A DNA stretch of 64,000 nt from Nocardia pneumoniae NBRC 100136 (GTDB taxonomy: Bacteria; Actinomycetota; Actinomycetes; Mycobacteriales; Mycobacteriaceae), in assembly GCF_000308755.1 (NCBI RefSeq), contig NZ_BAGF01000087.1, positions 1 to 64,000 of the forward strand, read 5' to 3'. Numbering within the stretch: the first letter of the stretch is position 1; each line of letters starts with the position of its first letter. Both the position numbers and the translations under genes were made by a program. Positions 10,689-19,874 of the stretch are shown one piece after another. Below the pieces are notes generated by a model. That model did not search any database and was not told where the DNA came from. It saw only the letters and a list, made by a program, of their open reading frames with translations.

Positions 10689-13600
10689 ATGAGCGACGAT
10701 GACATATCGGCTCATCGCCCTGGACCTGGTGAGCGGCTCGACGGGCCACCGGCCCGCCGAGCGCCGGCCGCACCGTGGGAACGCCGTCCGCCGTATCCGG
10801 AGGCCGGTCCCGACATGAACGGCAGCCAGAACGGCGGCCAGCCGGAGGTACCGCAGATCAGTCATCCCTCGGCCGCGCCGCAGCCCAGGCCGGTGCAGCG
10901 CATGCCACCACCGCCGCCCGCACCCCAGCCGCGACCGCAACGGCCGCCCGTTCCTCCGCCGCCACACTCCGACGGGCCGCCCCCGGCCCAACGGCAATAC
11001 CCGGCGCAACCTCCGCCGGCCGGACGTCCGCCCGGTTCCGCACAAGTGTCCGGATTCGTACAGCGGCCCAGCCCCGGACAACCGGCCGGTCCCGCCGACC
11101 AATGGCGCCCGGTGCCGCCGAGTCCCGCACGTCCAGGGCCTGGGCAGTCCGGACCCCTCCCGATGGGTGCGCCGCGGCCCGCGCCGCCGGCTCCGCCCGC
11201 CGGGCCACGCTCACCACACTCGGGTGCGATTCCGGCCGCGCCGCGTCCGCCGCAGCCGGGCCCCATCCCGGCCGCGCCGCGCCCACCCCGATCCGGACCG
11301 ATCCCGGCCGCCGCGCCCGAGCCCGGCCGAGTGCCACCGCCCCGCTACGGCCCGCAACAGCCGCAGCAGTTCCCGCCACCACAGCGGCAGCGGCCACCCG
11401 CGCCGGTCCGGCACGAGCCCGCCGAGCCGGACCGCCCCCGGACCAGGGAGTGGCCCGCCACCGCTACCGCCGAGCCGCCGAAGGACCAGGACTCGAAGCA
11501 GAGTTCGAGTTCCAGGCTGCTCAGCGACTCGGGATCGATCGCGTTCGCGACGCTGATCAGCCGGATCACCGGGTTCGGCAAGCAGCTGTTGCTGCTGACC
11601 GTGCTCGGCCCCGCCATCGCCAGCGCGTTCACCGTCGCCAGCCAGATCCCGAACATGATCGCGGAGTTGGTGCTCGGCGCGGTGCTCACCGCGATCGTCG
11701 TACCGACGCTGGTGCGCGCGGAGCAGGAGGACCCCGACCGCGGGGCCGCCTTCGTCCGGCGCCTGGTGACCGCGGCCTTCGTGGTGCTGGCCACCGCGGC
11801 GCTGTTGGCGACGGCGGCGGCGCCGGTGCTGACCACGCACGTCTTCCTGTCCGACGACGGCCAGGTGAACACCGCTCTCACGACGGCGCTGGCCTTCCTG
11901 CTGCTGCCGGCGATCCTGTTCTACGGCATGTCGGCGCTGCTCACGGCGATCTTGAACACCAGGCAGATGTTCAAGCCCGGCGCGTGGGCGCCCGTGCTGA
12001 ACAATCTGGTCGTGCTCGCCGTGCTCGGCTTGTACGTGCTGATGCCGGGCGAAATCACCCTGGACCCGGTCCGGATGAGCGATCCCAAGCTGCTCGTGCT
12101 CGGCGTCGGCGTCCTCAGCGGCGTAGTGGTACAGGCGGTCACCCTGATCCCGGCGATCCGCAGGGCGGGCATCGACCTGCGTCCGCTGTGGGGGATCGAC
12201 GCCCGGCTCAAGCAGTTCGGCGGCATGGGCGCCGCCATCGTCCTGTACGTCCTGATCAGCCAAGCCGGCTTCATTTTCGCCACGCGGATCTCCTCGCATG
12301 CCGACGCGGCCGGCCCGGCGATCTACAACAACGCATGGCTGCTGCTGCAACTGCCCTACGGCGTGCTCGGTGTCACGGTGCTCACGGCGATCATGCCGCG
12401 GCTGAGCCGCAACGCCGCGGCCGACGACACGCCCGCGGTGGTGGACGACCTCTCCGCCGCGACCAGGCTGACCATGATCGCGCTGGTTCCGGTGGTCACC
12501 TTCCTCACGCTGGCCGGCCCGCAAGTCGGTCAGGCGCTGTACGGCTACGGCAACTTCGGCTCCGACGCCGAGCGCCTCGGCCTCGCGGTCAGCTGGTCGG
12601 CGTTCGCGCTGATCCCGTATTCCTTGGTGCTCATCCACCTGCGCGTGTTCTATGCCAGGGAACAGGCGTGGATTCCGACCTGGATCATTCTCGGCATCAC
12701 CACCGCGAAAATCGTCTTCTCGGCGCTGGCTCCGGTGGTCACCGACGCCGAGCACGTGGTGATCGCGCTCGGCGTCGCCAACGGCCTCGGCTTCGCGGTC
12801 GGCGCCGTGGTCGGCGGCTTCCTGCTGCATCGCAGCCTCGGCGATCTCCGAATGAGCAACGTCGGCCGCACGGTGACCCGGGTGGTGCTGGCCTCGCTCG
12901 CCGGCGGCGCGGTGATGTGGATCGTGGACCGGGTACTCGGGCTGGACCGGCTGACCGCGGCCTTCGACGGTCCCGGCTCGCTGATCCGGGTGGCGATCAC
13001 CGCGATCGTCATGTTCGCGGTGGCTTTCGGCCTGATGCGACTCGCCGGGATTCCGGAGATCGTCGCCATCACGGTGGCCATCTCGCGGCGCCTCGGCTGG
13101 ACCCCGCCCGCGCCGGATCTCGACCTGGAGAGCCCGGTCGAAGATCCGTACGTCACGCAGGTGCTCCGCAGGCCCGACCCGTATCTGGCCTACCCGCGCT
13201 TCGACCCGTACATGGATGCCCAGACCATGGTGCTGCCCGTAATCAGAGCGGAAGCCGTTGACCGCACCGGCGTGGGTGAGTTCCCGTACCCTGTTCGGCA
13301 GAGAAGCACAAGTGGCGAATTCGCCGGAACCTCGACAAACCAGGGCGAAGGAGGACCGAGGGTGAGCGACGACGCGGTGGGCGGCGTCCCGGCCGCCGAT
13401 TCTTCTGCGACCACGTCCGGCGGACTGTCCACCGATGTACCGCCGACCGCGGGGGAGCCGTTGGATCCCGCGTACGCGAACAAGGAGCCGGGCACGGCTC
13501 CGCCGGAACAGGGCGCGGCGAGACCGCAGGAGAACCAGCTGCCGCCGCGCGATCCGATGTACGACACCGGGATGATCCCGATCGGCTCGCCGGAGATGCC

Positions 13601-15167
13601 GCCGATGGGTGGGGAAAACCTCGGCGTCCGTCGCGTTCCGCGCGGCCCGAAGCTGATCCCGGGCGCCTCCGTCGCCGGTGGGCGCTACCGGCTGCTGGCC
13701 AGCCACGGCGGTGCCCGCGGCCTGAAGTTCTGGCAGGCGCTGGACATCAAACTCGACCGTGAGGTCGCGTTGACCTTCGTCGACGCCGACCAGAAGGCGA
13801 CCGACAACTCCGGCCACGACGGCCCCCAGGCGATCCTGTCCCGCACGCTGCGCCTCGGCCGGATCAATTCGCCCGGCCTCGCCCGCGTGCTGGACGTGGT
13901 GCGCGGCAGCTCCGGCGGCATCGTCGTCGCGGAGTGGACGCCGGGCCGATCCCTGCGTGAGATGGCCGAGACGGTGCCCTCGCCGATCGGTGCCGCGCGC
14001 GCCATCCGTGCGCTCGCGTCGGCGGCCGAGCTGGCCCATCGCGGCGGTGGGTCGCTGTCCATCGACCACCCGGACCGGGTGCGCATCAGCGCGTCCGGTG
14101 ACGCGGTGCTCGCCTTCCCCGGCACGCTGTCCGATTCGGACGCGCAGTCCGACGTGCGCGGTCTCGGCGCGATGCTCTACGCGCTGATCACCGCGCGCTG
14201 GCCGATCCGCTCCGGCGGCGTCAGCGGCGCCGCGGCCACGGTCGGCGGCTTGCGGCTGGCCGACTTCGGACCGGACGGCACCCCCATCGAACCGCGGCAG
14301 ATCCGCCCGGAAGTGCCGTTCGAGATCTCGGCGGTCGCCGTGCGCTCACTGGAATCGAACAAGGGCGTACGCACCGCCGCCACGGTCCAGCACGTGCTCG
14401 AGCAGGCGTCGGTGGTCGACCAGAAGACCGATTTCATCCCGGTGCTTCGACTCGGTCAGCGTGCGCCCGCCAACATCGACGACTCGCTCGCCGATCCGGA
14501 ACTGCTCGCGGCGGAACGCGAACGCTCGCAGCGCATGATGTGGATCATGGTCGGGCTCGGCATCCTCGCCGCGCTGGTGGTCGGCATCGTCATCTGGTGG
14601 ATGGTCAGTGTGTTCGCGCCGAGCGCCTCGGAGGCGCCGCTGAACGAGCAGCGCAATATCGGGCTGACCACCAACAGTCAGCCCGCGCCGACTCCCGCGG
14701 CGGCCGGCCCCAACCTCACATCGACCGGCGTGCCGGTCCCGGTGACCGGCGTGACGGTGTTCTCTCCGGAGGGCACCCCCGACGGGGTCGCCCACGTCCA
14801 GGCGGTGCTGGACAACGACCCGGACACCCAGTGGCGCACGGATCAGTACTTCCAGCAGTTCCCGGCGCTCAAGAAGGGCGTCGGGCTGCTGGCCACGCTG
14901 CCCACCCCGGCCAAGCTCACGAATGTCTCGATCAATTCGCCCAGCGCGGGCACGTCGGTGGAGATTCGCACGTCGCCCACCGGCTCGCCGACGCTCGACC
15001 AGACGCAGTTGATCGGTTCCGCCCGGCTGGACGACGGCGTCACCGACATCCCGGTGCGCGCCGACCAAGCCGCCCGCTATGTGCTCGTCTGGATCACCGG
15101 ACTGGGGAACTCCGGCGGCCAGTTCCAAAGCGCGATCGCCGACATTCGTTTCGACGCAGCGCCTTAA
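10689..15167 (+). CDS. murJ: MurJ (MviN) lipid II flippase fused to pseudokinase and sugar-binding-like domain
   Basis: This 1492-aa protein has a Pro-rich cytoplasmic N-terminus (1-270), a polytopic MOP/MviN core (about 275-805; starts SRLLSDSGSIAFATLISRITG), a linker, a protein-kinase-like domain (about 990-1270, PGASVAGGRYRLL...) without a recognisable HRD or DFG motif, one membrane helix (about 1283-1310) and an outer beta-sandwich (about 1345-1490, LDNDPDTQWRTDQYF, discoidin-like). It moves lipid II across the membrane for peptidoglycan synthesis. In M. tuberculosis the pseudokinase part of MviN is phosphorylated by PknB and bound by FhaA. Two starts have good ribosome sites: ATG 10590 (GGAGG, 6-base gap) and ATG 10689 (AGGAGG, 4-base gap); 10689 is chosen because SDDDISAHRPGPG looks like a natural N-terminus, but 10590 is possible. 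Confidence 0.9.
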   Translation: MSDDDISAHRPGPGERLDGPPARRAPAAPWERRPPYPEAGPDMNGSQNGGQPEVPQISHPSAAPQPRPVQRMPPPPPAPQPRPQRPPVPPPPHSDGPPPAQRQYPAQPPPAGRPPGSAQVSGFVQRPSPGQPAGPADQWRPVPPSPARPGPGQSGPLPMGAPRPAPPAPPAGPRSPHSGAIPAAPRPPQPGPIPAAPRPPRSGPIPAAAPEPGRVPPPRYGPQQPQQFPPPQRQRPPAPVRHEPAEPDRPRTREWPATATAEPPKDQDSKQSSSSRLLSDSGSIAFATLISRITGFGKQLLLLTVLGPAIASAFTVASQIPNMIAELVLGAVLTAIVVPTLVRAEQEDPDRGAAFVRRLVTAAFVVLATAALLATAAAPVLTTHVFLSDDGQVNTALTTALAFLLLPAILFYGMSALLTAILNTRQMFKPGAWAPVLNNLVVLAVLGLYVLMPGEITLDPVRMSDPKLLVLGVGVLSGVVVQAVTLIPAIRRAGIDLRPLWGIDARLKQFGGMGAAIVLYVLISQAGFIFATRISSHADAAGPAIYNNAWLLLQLPYGVLGVTVLTAIMPRLSRNAAADDTPAVVDDLSAATRLTMIALVPVVTFLTLAGPQVGQALYGYGNFGSDAERLGLAVSWSAFALIPYSLVLIHLRVFYAREQAWIPTWIILGITTAKIVFSALAPVVTDAEHVVIALGVANGLGFAVGAVVGGFLLHRSLGDLRMSNVGRTVTRVVLASLAGGAVMWIVDRVLGLDRLTAAFDGPGSLIRVAITAIVMFAVAFGLMRLAGIPEIVAITVAISRRLGWTPPAPDLDLESPVEDPYVTQVLRRPDPYLAYPRFDPYMDAQTMVLPVIRAEAVDRTGVGEFPYPVRQRSTSGEFAGTSTNQGEGGPRVSDDAVGGVPAADSSATTSGGLSTDVPPTAGEPLDPAYANKEPGTAPPEQGAARPQENQLPPRDPMYDTGMIPIGSPEMPPMGGENLGVRRVPRGPKLIPGASVAGGRYRLLASHGGARGLKFWQALDIKLDREVALTFVDADQKATDNSGHDGPQAILSRTLRLGRINSPGLARVLDVVRGSSGGIVVAEWTPGRSLREMAETVPSPIGAARAIRALASAAELAHRGGGSLSIDHPDRVRISASGDAVLAFPGTLSDSDAQSDVRGLGAMLYALITARWPIRSGGVSGAAATVGGLRLADFGPDGTPIEPRQIRPEVPFEISAVAVRSLESNKGVRTAATVQHVLEQASVVDQKTDFIPVLRLGQRAPANIDDSLADPELLAAERERSQRMMWIMVGLGILAALVVGIVIWWMVSVFAPSASEAPLNEQRNIGLTTNSQPAPTPAAAGPNLTSTGVPVPVTGVTVFSPEGTPDGVAHVQAVLDNDPDTQWRTDQYFQQFPALKKGVGLLATLPTPAKLTNVSINSPSAGTSVEIRTSPTGSPTLDQTQLIGSARLDDGVTDIPVRADQAARYVLVWITGLGNSGGQFQSAIADIRFDAAP

Positions 15168-15413
15168 CCCGACTCCACGCGGCACGTATTCCTTCGTGTC
15201 AGCCATCCGCGCGCATGCTGGGTGGCGCGTGATCCTCCGATTTGCGCCCGATCTCTTGGTTGCTGCCAAATCGTGACGGACGATATGATCTTCGAGCGCT
15301 CTCAGCAGGGGAGCTTCCCGGGTTCTGATGCTCTCGATCCCGGATGCTGCGAAATTCTCGGCGATGGTCAACCATGCCCGTTGCCGCCGTGAGCGCTGTC
15401 CAAGGGGTTGGCA

Positions 15414-16064
15414 TTGTCGTCCGAATTGAACGAGGGGTGTGGCGACCGCATCGAGGTCGCCGTGCGGACGCCGCGTCCGGTGGCGTACCGCGAGCGCTCG
15501 TTCATCCCCGATGAGTACACCGATGTCGAGTTGTTGCGGGCACACGTGGGCGGCCAGCGGCACGCGTTCGCCGAGCTGCTGCGCAGGCATAACGATCACC
15601 TCTGGCAGACGGCGTTGCGCACCTCCTACACCCGGGAGGACGCGGCGGACTCGTTGCAGGACGCGCTGTTGTCGGCGCATCGCACGGCCGGGTCGTTCCG
15701 CGGTGAGGCCGAGGTCCGCAGCTGGCTGCACGCGATCGTGGTGAACGCCTGCCTGGATCGGATCCGGCGCAACAAGACCCGCCGCGCGCTCTCACTCACC
15801 GCCGACACCATGCCCGAACCGAAGGACGACCGCGATGCGATGGCCGAGCTGGAGATGTCGATGGTGATCGATCGCGCGCTGTTCTCGCTGCCACCGGAGC
15901 AGCGCACCGCGTTGGTCGCCGTCGATGTGGAGGGGTATAGCGTGGCCGAAGCGGCCGCGTTGCTCGGAGTCGCGGAGGGAACGATCAAAAGCCGGTGCGC
16001 GCGGGCGCGGCAGCGGTTGCAGCAGCGGTTGGAATTTCTGCGTGATCCGGGGAACCGCAGCTAG
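15414..16064 (+). CDS. sigM: ECF RNA polymerase sigma factor SigM
   Basis: The protein has region 2 (HAFAELLRRHNDHLWQTALRTSYTREDAADSLQDALLSAHRT..., about residues 45-105) and region 4 (LFSLPPEQRTALVAVDVEGYSVAEAAALLGVAEGTIKSR..., about 155-205), as in sigma-70 ECF factors. The start is a TTG at 15414, set by AAGGGG 6 bases upstream; another TTG at 15408 has no usable spacing. The order murJ-sigM-anti-sigma-trxB matches Rv3910-Rv3914. SigM of mycobacteria responds to late-stage or envelope signals and is held by the product of the next gene. I did not find a clear autoregulatory promoter in the 246-base gap upstream. Confidence 0.88.
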   Translation: MSSELNEGCGDRIEVAVRTPRPVAYRERSFIPDEYTDVELLRAHVGGQRHAFAELLRRHNDHLWQTALRTSYTREDAADSLQDALLSAHRTAGSFRGEAEVRSWLHAIVVNACLDRIRRNKTRRALSLTADTMPEPKDDRDAMAELEMSMVIDRALFSLPPEQRTALVAVDVEGYSVAEAAALLGVAEGTIKSRCARARQRLQQRLEFLRDPGNRS

Positions 16065-16135
16065 CTCGGCTGCGTCATTAACAGTGACGGGCTACGAGAC
16101 GATGTAGAGACGGTCCCATCAGCGAGGGGATTGCC

Positions 16136-16954
16136 GTGATGTCAGAGGCGAGCAACGGAGGTGCGATGGCGACCCGGGTGCCGCGGCCTGCGTTCACGGC
16201 CGAGTTGCTCGCCGACCTGCACGCCGACAACGTGGCGCCCCAGCAGCGTGCGCAGTTGTGGCCCGCGGTCTCCCGCGACCCACAGGCGCTGCGTTACCTG
16301 CGGTCACTCGACGAGGTCAGCGCCGAGCTGCGTGCCCTGGGCTGTGACGAACGCATCATCCACCCCATGCCCGCCGACGTCGCGGCCCGGCTCACGCAGT
16401 TCGTCGACGAACTGGACCCACCCGAGGGCCCAGCTGCCCGGGACGGCGCGATCCATTCCGTGCCGACAGACGAATCCGATGGGGAGCCAACGGCTTCGGA
16501 ATCCCCGCTGGCCCAACCGGTCCCGCTCGACGACCGCCGCCGTGGCAGATTCCGTTGGTCGGCCGCGGCGGCCGCGGCGATCCTCGCTGTCACCGGTGTG
16601 GGCGCCGTCGTCTCGACGCTGCGCGGCGGTGACGATCCCACACCACCCATCGCTCAACCCACCCCTGGAAACGACGATCTCGGCGAGGAACTCACCGCCA
16701 CCGTCGCGCTCTCCGCCCTCGGCCGCCACACCGTCACCGGCTCCCTCGCCAACCCGGCCGCTCTGAACCGCTGCGTCCAAGCCAACGGACTCGAACGGAC
16801 CGTTCTCGGCTCCACCGACATCACATTTCAAGGCCGCAACGCGGTCCTCATCCTGCTCAGCGGCCCGCGTCCACCCTCGATCACCGCGCTTGTCGTCGGG
16901 ACCGGTTGCGGCACAGGCGATCCACAACGCAGGGCAGTGCAGGACATCGGCTGA
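16136..16954 (+). CDS. Anti-sigma-M factor, single-pass membrane protein
   Basis: A GTG start at 16136 (GAGGGG 6 bases upstream) gives a 272-aa protein. The N-terminal cytoplasmic part (about 1-140) contains a repeated helical segment (FTAELLADLHADNVAPQQRAQLWP, then DVAARLTQFVDEL). One membrane helix follows RRRGRFRWS (about 143-163), and an outer domain of about 100 residues holds two cysteines (NRC, GTGCGT). This is the architecture of the Rv3912 (RsmA) anti-SigM protein. Position 71 bases after sigM supports a sigma/anti-sigma pair. No zinc-binding HxxxCxxC motif is visible, so it is not a ZAS-type redox sensor. Confidence 0.8.
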   Translation: MMSEASNGGAMATRVPRPAFTAELLADLHADNVAPQQRAQLWPAVSRDPQALRYLRSLDEVSAELRALGCDERIIHPMPADVAARLTQFVDELDPPEGPAARDGAIHSVPTDESDGEPTASESPLAQPVPLDDRRRGRFRWSAAAAAAILAVTGVGAVVSTLRGGDDPTPPIAQPTPGNDDLGEELTATVALSALGRHTVTGSLANPAALNRCVQANGLERTVLGSTDITFQGRNAVLILLSGPRPPSITALVVGTGCGTGDPQRRAVQDIG

Positions 16955-17081
16955 CGGTGCGATATCGGGCACACGCACCATGTGACCCGGACAACGCGGG
17001 AACAACAGCCATTACCCTGTTGTTGACCGACACGTCCCTGTCGTCGGCCGATACGTCCACTGAAACTCCCGGAAGGGCCCC

Positions 17082-18062
17082 ATGAGCGTTCGCGACCTGA
17101 TCATCATCGGCTCCGGACCTGCCGGCTACACGGCCGCTGTGTACGCGGGCCGGGCCGAGCTCGAGCCGCTGCTGTTCGAAGGGACCCAGTTCGGCGGTGC
17201 GCTGATGACCACCACCGAGGTGGAGAACTTCCCCGGCTTCCGCGACGGCATCATGGGCCCGGACCTCATGGAGGAGATGCGCGAGCAGGCCAAGCGGTTC
17301 GGCGCGGAAATCCGCACCGAGGACGTCGACGCGGTGGACCTCACCGGCCCGGTCAAGAAGGTCACCGTCGGCACGGAGGTCTACGAGGCCTACGCCGTGA
17401 TCCTCGCCATGGGTTCGGCCGCGCGGTATCTCAACGTCCCGGGCGAGCAGCGGTTGCTCGGACGGGGTGTCAGCGCCTGCGCCACCTGCGACGGCTTCTT
17501 CTTCAAAGGCCAGGACATCGTCGTGGTCGGCGGCGGCGACTCCGCGATGGAGGAGGCCACCTTCCTGACCAAGTTCGCCTCCAGCGTCACCATCGTGCAC
17601 CGCCGCGAGGAGTTCCGCGCCTCGCGCATCATGCTGGAGCGCGCGAAGGCGAACGACAAGATCAAGTTCGTGCTCAATGCCGAGGTGAGCGAGGTGCACG
17701 GCGACAACAGCGTCACCCACCTGACGCTGCGCGACACCCGCACCGGCGAGACCTCCGAACTGCCCGCCACCGGCCTGTTCGTCGCGATCGGCCACGACCC
17801 GCGCAGCGAGCTGGTCAAGGGGCAGGTCGCGCTGGACGACGAGGGATACGTGCTGGTGCAGCACCCCACCACCGCCACCGACATCCCCGGCGTCTTCGCC
17901 GCGGGCGATCTCGTCGACCACACCTACCGCCAGGCGATCACCGCCGCGGGCACCGGCTGCCGGGCGGCCATCGACGCCGAACGCTGGCTGGCCGAGCAGG
18001 GTGATATCACCACGAACACCCTCGACCACGCGGGCGAGTCGGTCGCCGTCCCCGCCAACTGA
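17082..18062 (+). CDS. trxB: Thioredoxin-disulfide reductase
   Basis: The 326-aa flavoprotein has the FAD-binding GSGPAG at residues 10-15, the redox centre CATC at 133-136, an NADPH-binding GGGDSA at 150-155, HRR at the 2'-phosphate site, and a C-terminal FAD motif GVFAAGDLVD. It passes electrons from NADPH to thioredoxin in the cytoplasm. GGAAGGG lies just upstream of the ATG. It is followed after 33 bases by trxA, its substrate, and lies downstream of the sigM pair as in mycobacteria. Confidence 0.97.
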   Translation: MSVRDLIIIGSGPAGYTAAVYAGRAELEPLLFEGTQFGGALMTTTEVENFPGFRDGIMGPDLMEEMREQAKRFGAEIRTEDVDAVDLTGPVKKVTVGTEVYEAYAVILAMGSAARYLNVPGEQRLLGRGVSACATCDGFFFKGQDIVVVGGGDSAMEEATFLTKFASSVTIVHRREEFRASRIMLERAKANDKIKFVLNAEVSEVHGDNSVTHLTLRDTRTGETSELPATGLFVAIGHDPRSELVKGQVALDDEGYVLVQHPTTATDIPGVFAAGDLVDHTYRQAITAAGTGCRAAIDAERWLAEQGDITTNTLDHAGESVAVPAN

Positions 18063-18095
18063 TCTTCCGTCTCGCCGTATTCCAAGGAGAAATTC

Positions 18096-18428
18096 ATGTC
18101 CGAGTCCGCCAAGACGGTCACCGTCACCGACGCGTCCTTCGCCGACGACGTGCTGCTCAGTGACAAGCCCGTCCTCGTCGATTTCTGGGCCGACTGGTGT
18201 GGGCCGTGCAAAATGGTCGCCCCCGTCCTGGAGGAGATCGCGGGCACGCATGCGGACAAGTTGACCATCGCGAAGCTGGACGTGGACGCCAACCCGAGCA
18301 CCGCCCGCGATTATCAGATCCTCTCGCTGCCCACTATGATGCTGTTCCGCGGCGGTAAGCCGGTCAAACAGATCGTCGGAGCGAAGGGCAAAGCGGCTCT
18401 TTTGCGCGAACTCGAAGACGTCATCTGA
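18096..18428 (+). CDS. trxA: Thioredoxin
   Basis: A 110-aa protein with the classic WCGPC active site at residues 34-38, the cis-proline loop SLPTMM, and the buried Asp in FWADW. It reduces protein disulfides and is itself reduced by the product of trxB directly upstream; the two share an operon (33-base gap, AAGGAGA ribosome site). The equivalent M. tuberculosis gene is named trxC. Confidence 0.97.
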   Translation: MSESAKTVTVTDASFADDVLLSDKPVLVDFWADWCGPCKMVAPVLEEIAGTHADKLTIAKLDVDANPSTARDYQILSLPTMMLFRGGKPVKQIVGAKGKAALLRELEDVI

Positions 18429-18588
18429 CGACGCGAAACGAGAACGCGCCGTAGGATGCCTGGACCCGGGGAATTGTCGCAACCCGGTCCGGGTCTGAGA
18501 CAATCGACCGACGCTCCGGTCGTGCGAAGGTGTATCCCATCGCATGAGTGGGTACCCGCGGGTTGACGGAAGGAAAGGGCTCTCACGC

Positions 18589-19782
18589 ATGCACCGACTT
18601 CGTCACGGCGATTCCGGTCCAGCCGTAGCAGAGGTTCGGAGCACCCTGGCAAGTCTCGGGTTCCTACATGCGCACGTCGGTACCGATCACTCGGACGCGC
18701 GCGAGTACTGGAAAGACACCGAAGTCTCCTTCGACCATCACCTCGACTCTGCGGTCCGCGCCTTCCAGCAGCACCGCGGGTTACTCGTCGACGGCGTGGT
18801 CGGACCGGCGACCTATCGGGCGCTGAAGGAGGCTTCGTACCGGCTCGGCGCCCGCACGCTGATCTATCAGCTCTCCGCGCCGCTGTACGGCGACGACGTG
18901 GCCACCCTCCAGCGCAGGCTGCAGGACCTCGGCTTCTACGTGCACCGCGTCGACGGGTATTTCGGACCGCACACCCACGACGCGCTGACGGCCTTCCAGC
19001 GTGAGATCGGACTGTCGGCGGACGGCATCTGCGGTCCCGACACACTTCGCTCGCTGGACCTGCTCGGCGCCAGGGTGACCGGAGGCAATCCGCATCGCAT
19101 CGCCGAGGAAGAAGTGGTGCACCGGGCGGGCCCCCAGTTGACCGGCAAACGGATCGTCATCGACCCGGGTCTCGGCGGTCCGGACAAAGGTTGCGCGGTG
19201 CCCACCGAGTACGGCGATGTCTACGAGTCGGAAATCCTATGGGACTTGGCCAGCCGCTTGGAAGGCCGGATGGCCGCCACCGGCATGGAGACCTTCCTCT
19301 CGCGTCCGTGGGGGGCCAACCCGACCGACGCCCAGCGCGCCGATACCTCGAACGCCTTCGACGCCGATCTGATGATCTCGCTGCGCTGCGCCACCAATCC
19401 GAGTCCGCTCGCGAACGGCGTCGCCGGGTTCTACTTCGGCAACTCGCACGGCTCGGTGTCGATGATCGGCCAGGTACTCGCCGGTTTCATTCAGCGTGAG
19501 GTCGTCGCGCGAACGTCGTTGCAGGACTGCCGGACCCATGCGCGCACCTGGGATCTCTTGCGCCTCACCAAGATGCCGACCGTGCAGGTCGACATCGGTT
19601 ATCTGACAAATGAATACGACGCCTCCGTACTCACCAACCCACGTATGCGGGATGTGATCGCCGAAGCGATCCTGATCTCGGTGAAGCGGCTGTATCTGCT
19701 CGGTCAGGACGATCAGCCCACCGGCACATACACTTTCGCCGAACTGCTGGCCGAGGAGCTGGCCGCGGCGGACCGGATGTAG
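18589..19782 (+). CDS. cwlM: CwlM, peptidoglycan-synthesis regulator, pseudo-amidase
   Basis: Two peptidoglycan-binding repeats (about residues 5-80 and 92-157, e.g. VDGYFGPHTHDALTAFQREIGL) precede an amidase_3 domain (185-370). Start ATG 18589 is preferred (GGAAAGGG 9 bases upstream); ATG 18544 is also in frame. No signal peptide is present, so it acts in the cytoplasm. Key zinc and catalytic positions are altered: DPGLGG (Leu195 for His), SLRCATN (Arg266 for His), and VDIGYLTN (Asp335 for Glu). This agrees with the known role of mycobacterial CwlM as a phosphorylated activator of MurA and binding partner of FhaA and MurJ, not an enzyme. Its gene lies in the same block as murJ. Confidence 0.92.
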   Translation: MHRLRHGDSGPAVAEVRSTLASLGFLHAHVGTDHSDAREYWKDTEVSFDHHLDSAVRAFQQHRGLLVDGVVGPATYRALKEASYRLGARTLIYQLSAPLYGDDVATLQRRLQDLGFYVHRVDGYFGPHTHDALTAFQREIGLSADGICGPDTLRSLDLLGARVTGGNPHRIAEEEVVHRAGPQLTGKRIVIDPGLGGPDKGCAVPTEYGDVYESEILWDLASRLEGRMAATGMETFLSRPWGANPTDAQRADTSNAFDADLMISLRCATNPSPLANGVAGFYFGNSHGSVSMIGQVLAGFIQREVVARTSLQDCRTHARTWDLLRLTKMPTVQVDIGYLTNEYDASVLTNPRMRDVIAEAILISVKRLYLLGQDDQPTGTYTFAELLAEELAAADRM

Positions 19783-19802
19783 TTCACCTGCCCTGAAACG
19801 TC

Positions 19803-19816
19803 AAGCGCCCCCTGTC
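19803..19816 (+). repeat. Left inverted end of IS30-type element
   Basis: AAGCGCCCCCTGTC pairs exactly with GACAGGGGGCGCTT at 21466-21479. The match stops on both sides, so 14 bp is the full perfect repeat. Confidence 0.85.
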
Positions 19817-19874
19817 CTTCTCTTGGGTTCACGCGGTCGTCGTAACACTCTCGATGTGAGAGGTTGCGGCGACC

